Origin: Curvibacter sp. PD_MW3
Lineage (GTDB): Bacteria > Pseudomonadota > Gammaproteobacteria > Burkholderiales > Burkholderiaceae_C
Assembly (NCBI GenBank): GCA_002633085.1
Contig: NSIV01000010.1
Location: 31,394-95,393, forward strand
Direction of reading: 5' to 3'
DNA: 64,000 bases
A program made the translations under genes and the position numbers. The notes under the pieces are model-generated. The model saw nothing but the letters and a program-made list of their open reading frames with translations, did not search any database and was not told the DNA's origin. This document shows positions 43,135 through 53,008 of this stretch, piece after piece; position 1 is the stretch's first letter, and each line of letters opens with the position of its first letter.

Positions 43135-44571
43135 ATGACAGATTCAGTTTCCCCCCACCCCGGTTCCCCTTCAGATGCCCTGCTGATCGAGTCGCTCGAT
43201 ATCGAAGCCCAAGGCATTGCCCACCGCGCTGACGGCAAGGTGGTGTTTGTGGAAGGCGCCTTGCCTTTCGAGCTGGTGAGCGCCCAGGTCAACCGCAAGA
43301 AAAACAACTGGGAACAGGCCGTCGTGACGGACGTGCACCGCCAGTCGGCCCAGCGTGTCACGCCGGGTTGCCCTCATTTTGGCCTGCATGCCGGTGCCTG
43401 TGGTGGCTGCAAGATGCAGCACCTGCATGTGGGTGCCCAGGTGGCCATCAAGCAACGCGTGCTGGAGGACAACCTCTGGCATCTTGGCAAGGTGCGGGCC
43501 GAGAGCATCCTCCGGCCGATCGAAGGGCCAGCCTGGGGCTACCGCTACCGCGCCCGCCTGTCGGTGCGCCATGTGCGCAAGAAGGGCACGGTGCTGGTGG
43601 GCTTCCACGAGCGCAAGAGCCGTTATGTGGCCGACATGGAAGTGTGTCCGGTCTTGCCGCCCCATGTCAGTGCCATGCTGATGCCCTTGCGCGAACTGAT
43701 TGGCTCACTGGAAGCGATTGAGACCTGCCCGCAGATCGAGCTGGCCTGTGGCGATGCCGTCACCGCGCTGGTGCTGCGCCATCTGGAACCCTTGAGTGAG
43801 GGTGACGTGGCCAAACTGCGCGCCTTTGCCCAGGCGCATCCTGGCGTGCAGTGGTGGCTGCAGCCCAAGGGGCCGGACACGGTGCACCTGCTGGACGAAG
43901 AGAACGCCTTGCAACTGGCCTATGCCTTGCCGGAGTTCGGCATCACCATGCCGTTCAAACCGACCGATTTCACCCAGGTCAACCCGCACATCAACCGCGT
44001 GCTGGTGTCGCGTGCGCTGCGCTTGCTGGATGCGCAAAAGACCGAGCGCGTGATCGACTGGTTTTGCGGCCTGGGCAATTTCACGCTGCCGATTGCGACC
44101 CAGGCACGCGAAGTGCTGGGGATCGAGGGCAGTGAGACGCTAGTGGCGCGTTCCCGCGAGAACTACATGAAAAATAAGGCTTCAGCCCTTTATGGTCGTG
44201 CGCTGGCAGCTACTGATTTTGTAGCGCGCAACCTGTTCGAGATGACGCCCGAGTGGCTGGTGCAAGACGGCGTGGCCGACAAGTGGCTGGTCGACCCGCC
44301 GCGCGAAGGGGCGTTTGCCTTGGCCAAAGCCCTGGCCGATTTGCATCAGCAAAAGCTCGATCCCGTAGCCAACCCACCTACGGCGGGTGCCGCCGGCTGG
44401 ACGCCGCCGCGACGCATTGTCTATGTGAGTTGCAACCCGGCGACGCTGGCGCGCGACGCGGGGCTGTTGGTGCATCAGGCCGGGTACCGTTGCGTTGCGG
44501 CTGGTGTGGTCAACATGTTCCCGCACACGGCTCACGTGGAGAGCATGGCGGTGTTCGAGCTGGACGCTTGA
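43135..44571 (+). CDS. rlmD: 23S rRNA (uracil(1939)-C(5))-methyltransferase RlmD
   Basis: 478 residues. TRAM domain (residues 15-70), 4Fe-4S cysteines Cys79, Cys89, Cys92 ([20 protein letters not shown]) plus Cys in [13 protein letters not shown]-binding [15 protein letters not shown], and the catalytic motif [12 protein letters not shown] near the C-terminus. Methylates U1939 of 23S rRNA. Residues about 346-364 come from interspersed repeat copy F, between the SAM site and VDPPREG. About 45 residues longer than E. coli RlmD, partly because of that insert. Confidence 0.94.
   Translation: MTDSVSPHPGSPSDALLIESLDIEAQGIAHRADGKVVFVEGALPFELVSAQVNRKKNNWEQAVVTDVHRQSAQRVTPGCPHFGLHAGACGGCKMQHLHVGAQVAIKQRVLEDNLWHLGKVRAESILRPIEGPAWGYRYRARLSVRHVRKKGTVLVGFHERKSRYVADMEVCPVLPPHVSAMLMPLRELIGSLEAIETCPQIELACGDAVTALVLRHLEPLSEGDVAKLRAFAQAHPGVQWWLQPKGPDTVHLLDEENALQLAYALPEFGITMPFKPTDFTQVNPHINRVLVSRALRLLDAQKTERVIDWFCGLGNFTLPIATQAREVLGIEGSETLVARSRENYMKNKASALYGRALAATDFVARNLFEMTPEWLVQDGVADKWLVDPPREGAFALAKALADLHQQKLDPVANPPTAGAAGWTPPRRIVYVSCNPATLARDAGLLVHQAGYRCVAAGVVNMFPHTAHVESMAVFELDA
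44172..44225 (+). repeat. interspersed repeat copy F, in frame within rlmD
   Basis: Best partner of copy E (41 of 54 identical). Contains the shared core tgcgctggcagctactga and ends in tttgtagc. Supplies [18 protein letters not shown] in a surface region between methyltransferase motifs. Confidence 0.82.
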
Positions 44572-44627
44572 GGAGAGCCGCAAACGGGCCAGTTCCGGTT
44601 TGATAACCGGCTGGTCCCGAGGCGAAC

Positions 44628-45020
44628 TCAGAGCCTTTCCGAGTTGGCTGAGGTCTTGCCGCCGTTGCGCGGTCTGGCGTCAGCGGTCTTTTCCTTGCCT
44701 TCGTCGACCGGCTTCTTGTCTTCGATGATTTCTTCTTTTTCGGCCACGGCTACGCCGACAGTCGGGGCCTGGCCCTCGATCTTGTTGTCGCGCATGTACT
44801 GGTCCATATCCTTCCAGCCGTCGAAGACGGCTGTCTTGGAGGCCTTCTCATTCAGGCGATAGCAGTCCTCGATGCCGCGCAGGGCATGGCGGCAGGCGCC
44901 TCCAATGGCCTTGGCATCCGCCTCGCGCTGGGCAATGCGCGGGTCAGGGCCCATGCCCGGAATGTCGCAAGCGGCAAGCAGCAGGGCAATGGCGGGAATG
45001 AGCAGGAGACGCGGCGTCAT
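44628..45020 (-). CDS. small putative lipoprotein
   Basis: 130 residues from ATG 45020. Signal peptide with a lipobox (ALLLAAC, Cys about 17), then a short domain with two further cysteines (IGGACRHALRGIEDCYRLNE) and a Lys/Glu-rich tail. No function recognised. It converges with rlmD; a hairpin without a T tract (ccag...ccggtt...aaccgg...ctgg, 44589-44614) lies between them. Confidence 0.7.
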   Translation of the reverse strand: MTPRLLLIPAIALLLAACDIPGMGPDPRIAQREADAKAIGGACRHALRGIEDCYRLNEKASKTAVFDGWKDMDQYMRDNKIEGQAPTVGVAVAEKEEIIEDKKPVDEGKEKTADARPRNGGKTSANSERL

Positions 45021-45093
45021 GGGTGTGCGGATAGGCGTTACTGACTTTATCGGCAATTGGCGGCCCGGGTTGAGGGGCTGCGGGAGGTCCGGG

Positions 45094-45122
45094 ATGAAAA
45101 AAGGCCCTGTCGGGCCTTTTTA
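45094..45122 (-). terminator. rho-independent terminator of the BI-1 family gene
   Basis: aaaaaaggccc / gggcctttttt-type hairpin with a 5-nt loop, 20 bp beyond the stop of the leftward gene; T tract on both strands. Confidence 0.82.
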
Positions 45123-45141
45123 GAGAGCGTCGAAGCGATGG

Positions 45142-45843
45142 TTAATCGCGTTCGCCACCGAAGATGCCCAGCAGGGCCAGCAGGCTCTGGAACACGTTGA
45201 CGATGTCCAGGTACAGGGCCAGCGTGGCGCTGATGTAGTTGGTCTCACCGCCGTCGATGATCTGCTTGATGTCGTACAGCATGTAGGCACTGAAGATGCC
45301 GATGGCCGCCACCGAAATGGCCAGCATGCCGGCGCTCGAACCGACGAAGATGTTGATGAGGGAGCCCACCATCAGCACGACGGCGCCCACCATCAGCCAC
45401 TTGCCCATGCCGGAGAGGTCACGTTTGATCACGCTGGCCAGTGTGGCCATGACGAAAAACACGCCGGCAGTGCCGCCGAAGGCGATCATCACCAGATCGG
45501 TGCCGTTCTTGAAGCCCAGCACCATGGCGATCAGGCGCGACAGCATCAGGCCCATGAAGAAGGTGAAGCCCAGCAGCACGGGAACGCCGGCGGCCGAATT
45601 TTTGGTTTTCTCGATGGCGAAGATGAAGCCGAAGGCGCCTGCGAGGAACACGATCATGCCCAGACCGCCACTGAGCGACTGGGTGATGCCCGTAGCCACG
45701 CCCAGCCAGGCACCCAGCACGGTGGGAACCAGGCTCAGGGCCAGTAGCCAGTAGGTATTGCGCATCACCTTGTTGCGCTGCGCCTGCGACATCGCGTAGC
45801 CGAAGCGGCCGGATGGCTCCATGGTGTGAACTTGGTCGTTCAT
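45142..45843 (-). CDS. Bax inhibitor-1/YccA family membrane protein
   Basis: 233 residues from ATG 45843 (GGAG 10 nt upstream; two earlier ATGs overlap that site). Seven hydrophobic helices; family marks NTYWLLALSLVPTVLGAWLG, GVPVLLGFTFFMGLMLS and the C-terminal AYMLYDIKQIIDGGETNYIS with the paired Asp. Related bacterial proteins are pH-sensitive calcium leak channels (BsYetJ) or FtsH modulators (YccA). Confidence 0.92.
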   Translation of the reverse strand: MNDQVHTMEPSGRFGYAMSQAQRNKVMRNTYWLLALSLVPTVLGAWLGVATGITQSLSGGLGMIVFLAGAFGFIFAIEKTKNSAAGVPVLLGFTFFMGLMLSRLIAMVLGFKNGTDLVMIAFGGTAGVFFVMATLASVIKRDLSGMGKWLMVGAVVLMVGSLINIFVGSSAGMLAISVAAIGIFSAYMLYDIKQIIDGGETNYISATLALYLDIVNVFQSLLALLGIFGGERD

Positions 45844-46031
45844 ATCTGTCATCTCCTTCATAAGCTGCAAACAGCAGATGCGGTCATTCTAGGATGATTC
45901 AAGCCGTGGCCTGTAAATCACCACGGTTCTTATGTATTTGGTCATGGCAGTTTTGCATCGTCCGGCCGTGGCTGGGCGATAACTGCCGCTATGCTTGCGG
46001 ATCTTGTCAAATTTCCATTTCGAGTCTCACC

Positions 46032-46439
46032 ATGAAAAGCAAACCCGTGCTCCAACTGTCCGATGTCAAACTGATTGCCGCTGCGGCTGAAGCCGAAGCG
46101 CTGAAGAACAACTGGGCAGTCAGCATTGCCATTGTTGACGATGGCGGCCACCTGCTGTGGCAGCAGCGCCTGGACGGCGTGGCGCCGATTTCGGCCCAGA
46201 TCGCCCCGGCCAAGGCCCGCACGGCGGCTCTGGGCTGCCGCGAAAGCCGCATTTATGAGGAAATGATCAATGGGGGGCGCGTGTCCTTCCTCAGCGCCCC
46301 CGGCCTGGAAGGCCTGCTGGAGGGCGGCGTGCCGATCATGAAGGACGGCCAATGCCTGGGTGCCGTTGGCGTCAGCGGTGTGAAGTCGTCGGAAGACGCC
46401 CAGATCGCCCGTGCCGGGATTGCCGCCATCGGCCTGTAA
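46032..46439 (+). CDS. GlcG/HbpS family heme-binding-like protein
   Basis: 135 residues from ATG 46032; the frame extends upstream without homology. Single GlcG/HbpS (DUF336) domain: LIAAAAEAEALKNNWAVSIA, IVDDGGHLLWQQRLDGVAPI and GGVPIMKDGQCLGAVGVSG. HbpS members bind heme or sense redox state; others sit in glycolate operons. Convergent with the hemP-exbD-exbB-tonB unit, which makes a heme link plausible but unproven. Confidence 0.85.
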   Translation: MKSKPVLQLSDVKLIAAAAEAEALKNNWAVSIAIVDDGGHLLWQQRLDGVAPISAQIAPAKARTAALGCRESRIYEEMINGGRVSFLSAPGLEGLLEGGVPIMKDGQCLGAVGVSGVKSSEDAQIARAGIAAIGL

Positions 46440-46476
46440 GAAAAAAATGCCAGCCGGGGGCATCCCTGGCTGGCAA
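46439..46476 (-). terminator. rho-independent terminator of the tonB-exbB-exbD-hemP unit
   Basis: tgccagcc...ggctggca stem (46448-46475) with a T7 tract on the minus strand (a7 at 46441-46447). Confidence 0.8.
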
Positions 46477-46526
46477 AACGACCTTGGGGCAACGTGCTTG
46501 CCCCCGGTCGCCCACGATCAAAAATG

Positions 46527-46733
46527 CTATTTGGTCAGGATCAACTTGCCCTGGCGCGTGGTTTGCAGCCGGTAGAGCTCACCGTTGTGGCTGATCGTGA
46601 TCGATTTGCCGCCTTGCAGCAGGGTGGCGCTGTTGATGGCGGCCACGGTCTGCGACGGGGCCGCTCCAAGGGCCGCTGAATTCGGCTCGCAGGAACGCGC
46701 GGCTGTCGGCTGAGACACAGGGGGCGTGTTCAT
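46527..46733 (-). CDS. hemP: hemin uptake protein HemP
   Basis: 68 residues. C-terminal half is the HemP domain: LLQGGKSITISHNGELYRLQ followed by TTRQGKLILTK. The N-terminal half is low-complexity. HemP supports heme uptake in rhizobia and Burkholderiales, in some cases by acting on transcription. Last gene of the leftward tonB-exbB-exbD-hemP unit. Confidence 0.92.
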   Translation of the reverse strand: MNTPPVSQPTAARSCEPNSAALGAAPSQTVAAINSATLLQGGKSITISHNGELYRLQTTRQGKLILTK

Positions 46734-46748
46734 TCTGCGTAACGGCCT

Positions 46749-47159
<411 letters not shown>

Positions 47160-47170
47160 GGTGTGATCCT

Positions 47171-47881
47171 TCAGGCCTTCTTCATCGGGACGATCTTGGC
47201 ATCGCCACCGCCGACACGCGCGCCGGTCACGAAGTAGGCATGCAGGTCGTGCGCGAAGCTGTTGAGGGTACCCAGAATCGCCTTGTTACCACGCACCAGC
47301 GCGTTGTAGCCCAGCACGGCGGGAATGGCCACGGCCAGGCCGAGCGCCGTCATGATCAGCGCTTCGCCGATCGGACCGGCGACCTTGTCGATCGTGGCCT
47401 GACCCGCCAGGCCAATGCTCATCAGTGCGTGGTAGATGCCCCAGACCGTGCCGAACAGCCCGACGAAGGGGGCGGTGGAGCCGACCGAGGCCAGGATGGC
47501 CAGGCCGCCTTGCAGACGGGCGGTGCTGTGGTCGATGCTGTTGCGCAGGCAACGCGTCACCCAGTCGCTCACGTCCAGGCTGTCGTGCAGATGAGCCTTG
47601 GTGTTGCGATGGTGGGCTGCGGCCTCGCGTCCCTCTTCGGCCAGATCGCGGAAGGGGTTCTCGCTCTGCGGCCCGAGCTTGGCCAAGCCCTCGGCAAAGT
47701 CGGCGCTGTGCCAGAAAGACTCGGCCTGGCGGGCCAGTTTCTTGTAGCGCACGATGTCCAGTGCCTTCAGCACAATCACCATCCACGATGCCAGGGACAT
47801 GCCCAACAGCAGCAGCGCCACGAAGCGGGTGACCCAGTCACCCTGGGCCCAGACATTCAACAAGCCGAATTGCGATTCCAT
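47171..47881 (-). CDS. exbB: TonB-system energiser ExbB
   Basis: 236 residues from ATG 47881 (GGAG 7 nt upstream; an ATG 24 bp earlier lacks one). Three membrane segments: WVTRFVALLLLGMSLASWMV, GGLAILASVGSTAPFVGLFG / TVWGIYHALMSIGLAG and GEALIMTALGLAVAIPAVLG. Forms the pentameric proton channel with ExbD to power TonB. Lies between tonB and exbD. Confidence 0.94.
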   Translation of the reverse strand: MESQFGLLNVWAQGDWVTRFVALLLLGMSLASWMVIVLKALDIVRYKKLARQAESFWHSADFAEGLAKLGPQSENPFRDLAEEGREAAAHHRNTKAHLHDSLDVSDWVTRCLRNSIDHSTARLQGGLAILASVGSTAPFVGLFGTVWGIYHALMSIGLAGQATIDKVAGPIGEALIMTALGLAVAIPAVLGYNALVRGNKAILGTLNSFAHDLHAYFVTGARVGGGDAKIVPMKKA

Positions 47882-47905
47882 AAACACTCCAGAGACTTCA
47901 AACAA

Positions 47906-48580
47906 TCATTCAAGAACAAAATTGATCGGGACGTTGAACCACATGGCCTCGGCCACGCCGCCGCGTTTGCCCGGCACGTAGCGCCACTTGAGCACGGTGG
48001 TGAGCGCCGCCTGGTCCAGCCGGTCGTAGCCGCTGGAGGTCCGGATTTCGGCCTGCTGGGCCGTGCCGTCGACGCCAATCAGCACCCGCACCACCACCTT
48101 GCCTTGTTCACCCAGGCGTTTGCTCAAAACCGGGTAAGGCGGCTTCGGGTTGTTGAGGTAGGCCGCATCGCTGGATGGCAGCTCAAGCCGGGAAGAGGCG
48201 GCCGGTGTGGCCGGTCCGGTGGCCGCGGGTGCGGCCACGACCGGCGCGGCCGGTTGGGGGGTACTCAGCCCCATGGGGGCCGCTGGCGTTGGGGCGGGTG
48301 CTGGTGTGGCCACGGGCAGGGGGGCCGGTAGCGCCTGGCGTTTGGGTGGTTGCTGCAGCTGCGGCTTGGGGGCCGAGGGTTGCGGAACGTCGATTTTGGG
48401 GGCCGGCGGGCTGATGAACTCGCTCAGGACTTCAGCCGGCACGATGACTTCCACGGCACGCTTGAGCAGCCCGCTCTGCAAGGCCCAGAGCGCCGCGATA
48501 TGGAACAGCACCACACTGGCGGCGATGACAAGGCGTCGATTCATGAGAGGTGCGGGAGCGTGACGTACGGACAAAGTCAT
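47906..48580 (-). CDS. tonB: energy transducer TonB
   Basis: 224 residues from 48580; ATG 48544 (MNRRLVIAAS) is an alternative and neither has a good ribosome site. One N-terminal membrane anchor (LVIAASVVLFHIAALWALQS), a Pro/Ala-rich spacer (about residues 55-125), and the TonB C-terminal domain (PPYPVLSKRLGEQGKVVVRV, GYDRLDQAALTTVLKWRYVP). Transmits proton-motive force to outer-membrane receptors such as the one at 50.6-52.9 kb. Confidence 0.94.
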   Translation of the reverse strand: MTLSVRHAPAPLMNRRLVIAASVVLFHIAALWALQSGLLKRAVEVIVPAEVLSEFISPPAPKIDVPQPSAPKPQLQQPPKRQALPAPLPVATPAPAPTPAAPMGLSTPQPAAPVVAAPAATGPATPAASSRLELPSSDAAYLNNPKPPYPVLSKRLGEQGKVVVRVLIGVDGTAQQAEIRTSSGYDRLDQAALTTVLKWRYVPGKRGGVAEAMWFNVPINFVLE

Positions 48581-48612
48581 ATTTTGAGCGGCTGCCAGGT
48601 CAGCGGCCAGGC

Positions 48613-48687
48613 TTATTTTCGGAAGACCCAGCAGGCCGAGAGAGTGACCAGGATCAGACTGGCGATCGTGGTGAGGAACAGCATCAT
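48613..48687 (-). CDS. candidate 24-residue hydrophobic peptide upstream of tonB
   Basis: Reads MMLFLTTIASLILVTLSACW plus VFRK and a TAA. It has a single hydrophobic span ending in a lipobox-like LSAC. The first ATG is only 7 nt downstream of a minus-strand tataat (48700-48695) that adjoins a Fur-box-like site, so it would begin at or next to the transcription start and be effectively leaderless. No ribosome site. Could instead be untranslated tonB leader. Confidence 0.35.
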   Translation of the reverse strand: MMLFLTTIASLILVTLSACWVFRK

Positions 48688-48694
48688 GGTCTAA

Positions 48695-48720
48695 ATTATA
48701 AATGAGAATAATTCGTATTC
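48695..48720 (-). promoter_or_regulatory. Fur box and -10 element of the tonB operon
   Basis: aatgagaataattcgtattc (48701-48720) fits the Fur 19-mer pattern well; immediately next to it on the minus strand is tataat (48700-48695). Repression of tonB-exbB-exbD-hemP by iron-loaded Fur is the expected output. Confidence 0.72.
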
Positions 48721-48766
48721 GTGATGTGTTTGTGAAATATTTCGTGTCCGTCGTTCTACCGTGGAT

Positions 48767-49891
48767 TCACGCCGCTTGCGGGTAAAGCAGGCGGCGCGTT
48801 GCCTGATCCAACCGGCTGCAACCGCACAGCGCCATGGCAATTTCCAGTTCATCGCGCAGCAGGCGCAGCACATGGGCCACCCCCATGGCGCCGGCATTCG
48901 CCAAACCATGAATATAGGGCCGTCCGAGCAGGACCGCATTGGCGCCCAGAGCCATGGCTTTGAGAACATCGGTGCCCCGACGGATGCCGCCATCCACCAA
49001 GACAGGCATGCCGCCGGCCAGAGCCTCCACGATGCGCGGCAAGACGTGCGCCGAGGCTGGGGCCGTATCCAGGGTGCGCCCGCCGTGGTTGGAGACGATG
49101 ACGCCGCCCAGGCCGAGCCGGGCCGCCTGGCGCGCGTCATCTTCGTGCAGCACGCCCTTGAGCAGAATGGGCAGCCGGGTTTGGGCCTGCAGCCAGGCCA
49201 CATCGTCCCAGGTCGGTGCATGACGCAGCAGGTCATCAAACAGGGCACTCTGGCCAGGACCGAGCGTCACGACGGGGGGCGGCGGCAGGCCGTCGAGGTT
49301 GACGGCGCGCACACCTGGCGGCAAGCGAAAGCCGGCACGGCGCTCGCGGTCGCGCGCGCCACTGGTGGGCGCATCAACGGTGAGTACCAGCGCCTCGTAG
49401 CCGGCAGCCTCGGCACGTTGCACCAGTTCACGCGTGAAGCCGCGGTCGTGCTGGATGTAGAGCTGAAACCACAAGGGGCCACGCCCGGGCTCCGTCAGCA
49501 TGGCATGTGCCACGGTTTCCAAAGGAAGGCTGGCCTGCGTGCTGAGCACCAGGCCGGCGCCGAGTGCCGCGGCGGCGTGCGCCGTAGCCAGTTCGCCATC
49601 GGGGTGGGCCATGACTTGGTAGGCCACCGGCGCCAACAAAATGGGGTGGGCCAGCGTACGACCGAGCAATTGGACCCGGGTGTGGCCGCCGGCCAGCGGT
49701 TGCAGCACGCGCGGCAGCAAACGCAACGCGTCCCAGGCCTGCTGGTTGGCCCGCAGCGTGAGTTCGTCCGCAGCACCGCCGCTGAAATAAGCCCAGGCGT
49801 TGTCGTCGAGGCGCGTGCGGGCGTGCGCTTCGTGGTCGGACAGGCTGACCACCTGGTCGGGGACGCGGGCGAGGGCAGGCATGCGGCTCAT
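48767..49891 (-). CDS. FMN-dependent alpha-hydroxy acid oxidase/dehydrogenase
   Basis: 374 residues. TIM-barrel flavoenzyme of the glycolate oxidase / lactate dehydrogenase (LldD) group. Evidence: AWAYFSGGAADELTLRAN, ILLAPVAYQVMAHPDGELA, WFQLYIQHDRGFTRELVQRA, the catalytic VIVSNHGGRTLDTAPAS (His and Arg) and VLVDGGIRRGTDVLKAMALG. Starts 4 bp after the PiuC-like gene, so it belongs to the receptor unit; why an acid oxidase is there is unknown. Confidence 0.92.
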   Translation of the reverse strand: MSRMPALARVPDQVVSLSDHEAHARTRLDDNAWAYFSGGAADELTLRANQQAWDALRLLPRVLQPLAGGHTRVQLLGRTLAHPILLAPVAYQVMAHPDGELATAHAAAALGAGLVLSTQASLPLETVAHAMLTEPGRGPLWFQLYIQHDRGFTRELVQRAEAAGYEALVLTVDAPTSGARDRERRAGFRLPPGVRAVNLDGLPPPPVVTLGPGQSALFDDLLRHAPTWDDVAWLQAQTRLPILLKGVLHEDDARQAARLGLGGVIVSNHGGRTLDTAPASAHVLPRIVEALAGGMPVLVDGGIRRGTDVLKAMALGANAVLLGRPYIHGLANAGAMGVAHVLRLLRDELEIAMALCGCSRLDQATRRLLYPQAA

Positions 49892-49895
49892 GGCT

Positions 49896-50579
49896 TCAGG
49901 TATCGGCCCACATGCGCAGCAGGTTGTGGTAGGTGCCGGTCAACGCGGTGGTCTCGGCGCATTCGCCATGGCGTTCACGCAGGCGCAGCAGATTCATGTC
50001 CAGGTCAAAGAGCAGGCGGCGCTGCTCGTCGCTGCGCACCATGCTTTCGACCCAAAAAAAGCTGGCAAGGCGGTGCCCGCGGGTGACGGGCAGGACTTCG
50101 TGCAGGCTGGTGCTGGGGTAAAGCACCATGTCGCCGGCGGGCAGCTTGATGCGCTGGCTGCCGTAGGTGTCGGCGATGGACAGTTCGCCGCCGTCGTATT
50201 CGTCGGGGTTGGCCAGGAAGAGGGTACAACTCACATCGGAGCGCACGCGCTGGTCGTCGCTGCGCGAGTGCATGACCGCGCCGTCGATGTGTTGGCCGTA
50301 GTAGTTGGCGTCGCCGCCATAGCGGTTGAACAAGGGGTTGAAGATCTTCTTCGGCAGGGCGGCCGAAAAGAAGATGGCATGACGGTTGAGGGCCTGCCGC
50401 ACCAGCGTCTGCAGCGAGCGTGCGGCTTCGCTGGTTTGCGGCAACTGCTCGTTGTTTTTGGCTTGCACGGCCTGCGGCCCGGCCGTGGCGCGCCCATCCA
50501 GCCACGAAGCCGCATCGAGGACGCTGCGTGCCTGGTGGAGTTCTTCGGGCGTGAGGACGTTTTTCAGATGAATCAGCAT
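49896..50579 (-). CDS. Fe(II)/2-oxoglutarate-dependent dioxygenase, PiuC/YbiX-type
   Basis: 227 residues. PKHD-type hydroxylase: iron ligands in [14 protein letters not shown] (HxD) and the distal His in [15 protein letters not shown], with Arg for 2-oxoglutarate. PiuC/YbiX genes accompany catecholate siderophore receptors in many proteobacteria and are iron-regulated, but their substrate is not settled. Located 60 bp downstream of such a receptor, same strand. Confidence 0.93.
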   Translation of the reverse strand: MLIHLKNVLTPEELHQARSVLDAASWLDGRATAGPQAVQAKNNEQLPQTSEAARSLQTLVRQALNRHAIFFSAALPKKIFNPLFNRYGGDANYYGQHIDGAVMHSRSDDQRVRSDVSCTLFLANPDEYDGGELSIADTYGSQRIKLPAGDMVLYPSTSLHEVLPVTRGHRLASFFWVESMVRSDEQRRLLFDLDMNLLRLRERHGECAETTALTGTYHNLLRMWADT

Positions 50580-50638
50580 GGCGGCGGCTTTGCTGGAGGG
50601 CTGGCGCGGGCCAGCCCTCGGGCGCTTTCTTGGTTGGG

Positions 50639-52879
50639 TTAGAACTGCACTTTCAGGGTCATTTGCACGGACTGCGGGGCACCGGGGCTGTAGAAGCCGC
50701 GGTACAGCGAGTCAGCATACAACTCGTTGGTGACGTTGGTGATGTTCAGCTTGAGCGAGGTCATGTCGGTGATCATGTACTCGGCCATCAGGTCCAGCGT
50801 GGTGAAGCTCTTGGCGGTGACATGACGAGCCCCTTCCGGGTTCTGCTTGTCGCGGTAGTTGAGGCCGCCGCCGATGCGCAGTTGCGGCGTCAGCCGGTAG
50901 GTGGTCCACAGGCTGGCACTGTGCAGCGGGGTCAGGCCGGGGCGGTCCCCCTGGCCTTGGGCGCCGGTGCCGTTGGCCGGAATGACCACATTGCTCACGT
51001 CGATCTTGGCTTCGGGGATCCAGGTCCATGACAGGAACGCATCCCACTTGGGCGTGATGCGCCCGGCAATGTCGATGTCCAGCCCGGCCGCATGGCGCTT
51101 GCCGGACAGCAGTTGCTGCGTCGCCGCGGTGTCGGGGTCGGTGTTGCGCTCGTTGTACTTCTCCGAGTAGAACAGCGAGCTTGCGAGCATGAGACGGCGC
51201 TCAAAGAGATCGAACTTGCCGCCAATCTCGATGTTGCGGCTTTCTTCCGGCGGGGTGTTGGCATCCTTGGCACTCGGGCCCTGGACGGCGTACTGGTAGA
51301 CGTCACCCGAGGTGTTGAACGACGTGCCGTAGGACACATGGTAGGACGTCCAATCGCTCGGCTGGTACAGGGCGCCCAGGCGCGGGCTCCAGAGCGAATC
51401 GGAGCGCGAGTTGCTCGCGCCAGCGGCCGTGTTGTAGGTGGCGTTGAAGTTGTCGTTGCGCAAGCCGGCGATCAGCTTGACGGTAGGCGTCAACTCCATG
51501 GTGTCCTGCACATAGATCCCCAGCGTGCGGGCGTTGAATTTGTTCATGGGGGCGTCGCCGCGCAGGTCGGCCCGTGTGTCGCCATCGTTGGGTGTGCCAA
51601 CCGTCGTGAAGAGACCGCTGGTGACGCCCGGGAAGTTGTTGTTGCGCAGGGCGTCTTCGTTGGACCAGTCCACCCCGGTGATGACCTTGTGCTTCTTGCC
51701 CAGCCAGTTGAAGTCGTTGCTGTAGTCGCTTTGCAGCAAGGTCGTCGTGCTGATGCCGATGCGCCCCTTCGGATTGCGCTGCAGGCCCGTGCTGTCCGTG
51801 ATGGCGGCGACTGACGTCGGGGCGGGCGCTCGGAACACGACCTGGCTGGACCACAAGTCGCGCTCATAGCGCCCGTGGCGCAAGGTGGTCTTGAGTTCGC
51901 CACCGTCCGAGAAGCGGTGGACATGGTTCAGGGTGCCATAGGTGGCTTTGCCCTTGTTGTAGTCGCTGGCCAGACCGTAGAAGTTCTTGGCATCGAGCTT
52001 GGTCTGGATTTCTCCGTTGCTGAGGATCCAGGGATGGTTGTAGTTGGGACGGTTGTTGTACTCGAGGTAGTACAGGCCGACCGAGAACTCGTCCGTCGTG
52101 CCAATGCCCCAGCGGTAGGTCGGGGCGATGCCCTTCTTGCTGACCTTGGCGCCCCAGTTGTCGGCGTCATGCGTCATCACGTTCATGCGCAGCGCCGCAT
52201 CGTCGCCGGTCTTGAGGTTGAAGTCGCCCGTGACGCGCAGTTCGTTGCCGGTCCCGATCGTGGTCTTGACTTCATGCGAATCCATCAGGAAAGGCTTCTT
52301 GTTCACCTGATTGACGACGCCGCCGGTGGAGCCACGGCCAAACAGCATGGAGGCCGAACCTTTCAGCACTTCCACACGGTCGTAGTTGAAGGTGTCGCGC
52401 TCGTAAATCGAGGAGTCGCGCATGCCATCCACATAGATGTCGCCGGCCTGGACCAGCGAGAAGCCGCGCAGGCGGATGTCTTCCTCGCCGGTTTCGCCGG
52501 CCTGGAAGGTCACGCCTGCCGTGCTGCGCAGCACTTCCTTGAAGTCGTCAAGATTGCGGTCGTCCATCAGGCGTTCCGTGATCACGGTGATGGATTGGGG
52601 GATGTCACGCAGTTTTTGCTTGCCTTTGCCGATTTCCGTCTCCGTCGCCCGCAGCGAGGTCTTGGATGCCGGCGTTTCGGCCGTCTCTTTCACTTCCACG
52701 GTGGCCAGTGTCTTGCCGCTTTCTGGTATGGCCTGCTGGGCGAAAGCGTTCATGGAGCCGGCCAGCAGCATGGCACCCAACGGTAGCAGGGCGGGAGATG
52801 CTATTGGATTTATAGCGCTTGACGCTGTAAAGACGGGTTTCTGAGCCGATTGTTTGCTGTTCTTTTTTCGCTGTGACAT
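50639..52879 (-). CDS. TonB-dependent siderophore receptor, catecholate (Fiu-like) type
   Basis: 746 residues. Signal peptide ends about residue 48 ([18 protein letters not shown]); TonB box region LATVEVKE; plug domain with [60 protein letters not shown]; 22-strand barrel ending in an aromatic (MTLKVQF). Followed by PiuC-like and oxidase genes. The n-region of the signal peptide is lengthened by interspersed repeat copy G (residues 12-27). Upstream Fur box at 52988-53008. Confidence 0.94.
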   Translation of the reverse strand: MSQRKKNSKQSAQKPVFTASSAINPIASPALLPLGAMLLAGSMNAFAQQAIPESGKTLATVEVKETAETPASKTSLRATETEIGKGKQKLRDIPQSITVITERLMDDRNLDDFKEVLRSTAGVTFQAGETGEEDIRLRGFSLVQAGDIYVDGMRDSSIYERDTFNYDRVEVLKGSASMLFGRGSTGGVVNQVNKKPFLMDSHEVKTTIGTGNELRVTGDFNLKTGDDAALRMNVMTHDADNWGAKVSKKGIAPTYRWGIGTTDEFSVGLYYLEYNNRPNYNHPWILSNGEIQTKLDAKNFYGLASDYNKGKATYGTLNHVHRFSDGGELKTTLRHGRYERDLWSSQVVFRAPAPTSVAAITDSTGLQRNPKGRIGISTTTLLQSDYSNDFNWLGKKHKVITGVDWSNEDALRNNNFPGVTSGLFTTVGTPNDGDTRADLRGDAPMNKFNARTLGIYVQDTMELTPTVKLIAGLRNDNFNATYNTAAGASNSRSDSLWSPRLGALYQPSDWTSYHVSYGTSFNTSGDVYQYAVQGPSAKDANTPPEESRNIEIGGKFDLFERRLMLASSLFYSEKYNERNTDPDTAATQQLLSGKRHAAGLDIDIAGRITPKWDAFLSWTWIPEAKIDVSNVVIPANGTGAQGQGDRPGLTPLHSASLWTTYRLTPQLRIGGGLNYRDKQNPEGARHVTAKSFTTLDLMAEYMITDMTSLKLNITNVTNELYADSLYRGFYSPGAPQSVQMTLKVQF
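52799..52846 (-). repeat. interspersed repeat copy G, in frame within the receptor signal peptide
   Basis: atttatagcgcttgacgctg matches copy B in earP at 17 of 20 bases. Encodes [16 protein letters not shown] in the receptor's signal peptide, before the hydrophobic core. Confidence 0.7.
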
Positions 52880-52987
52880 GGTTGTATCGCCTGGGGTGGA
52901 TGAGGTGGCTGGCTACAACCGGCGCAATTTCCAAAACTGCGTGGCATGGCTTGCTGTGTGAAAAGTAAAGTAAAGAAATTATACACA

Positions 52988-53008
52988 AATACAAATCATT
53001 CTCATTAT
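52988..53008 (-). promoter_or_regulatory. Fur box upstream of the siderophore receptor
   Basis: acaaatcattctcattat (52991-53008); on the minus strand ataatgagaatgattt, a good Fur match, 110-130 bp upstream of the receptor ATG within a 414-bp intergenic gap. The rest of that gap (53010-53293) is GC-rich with no supportable gene. Confidence 0.72.
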
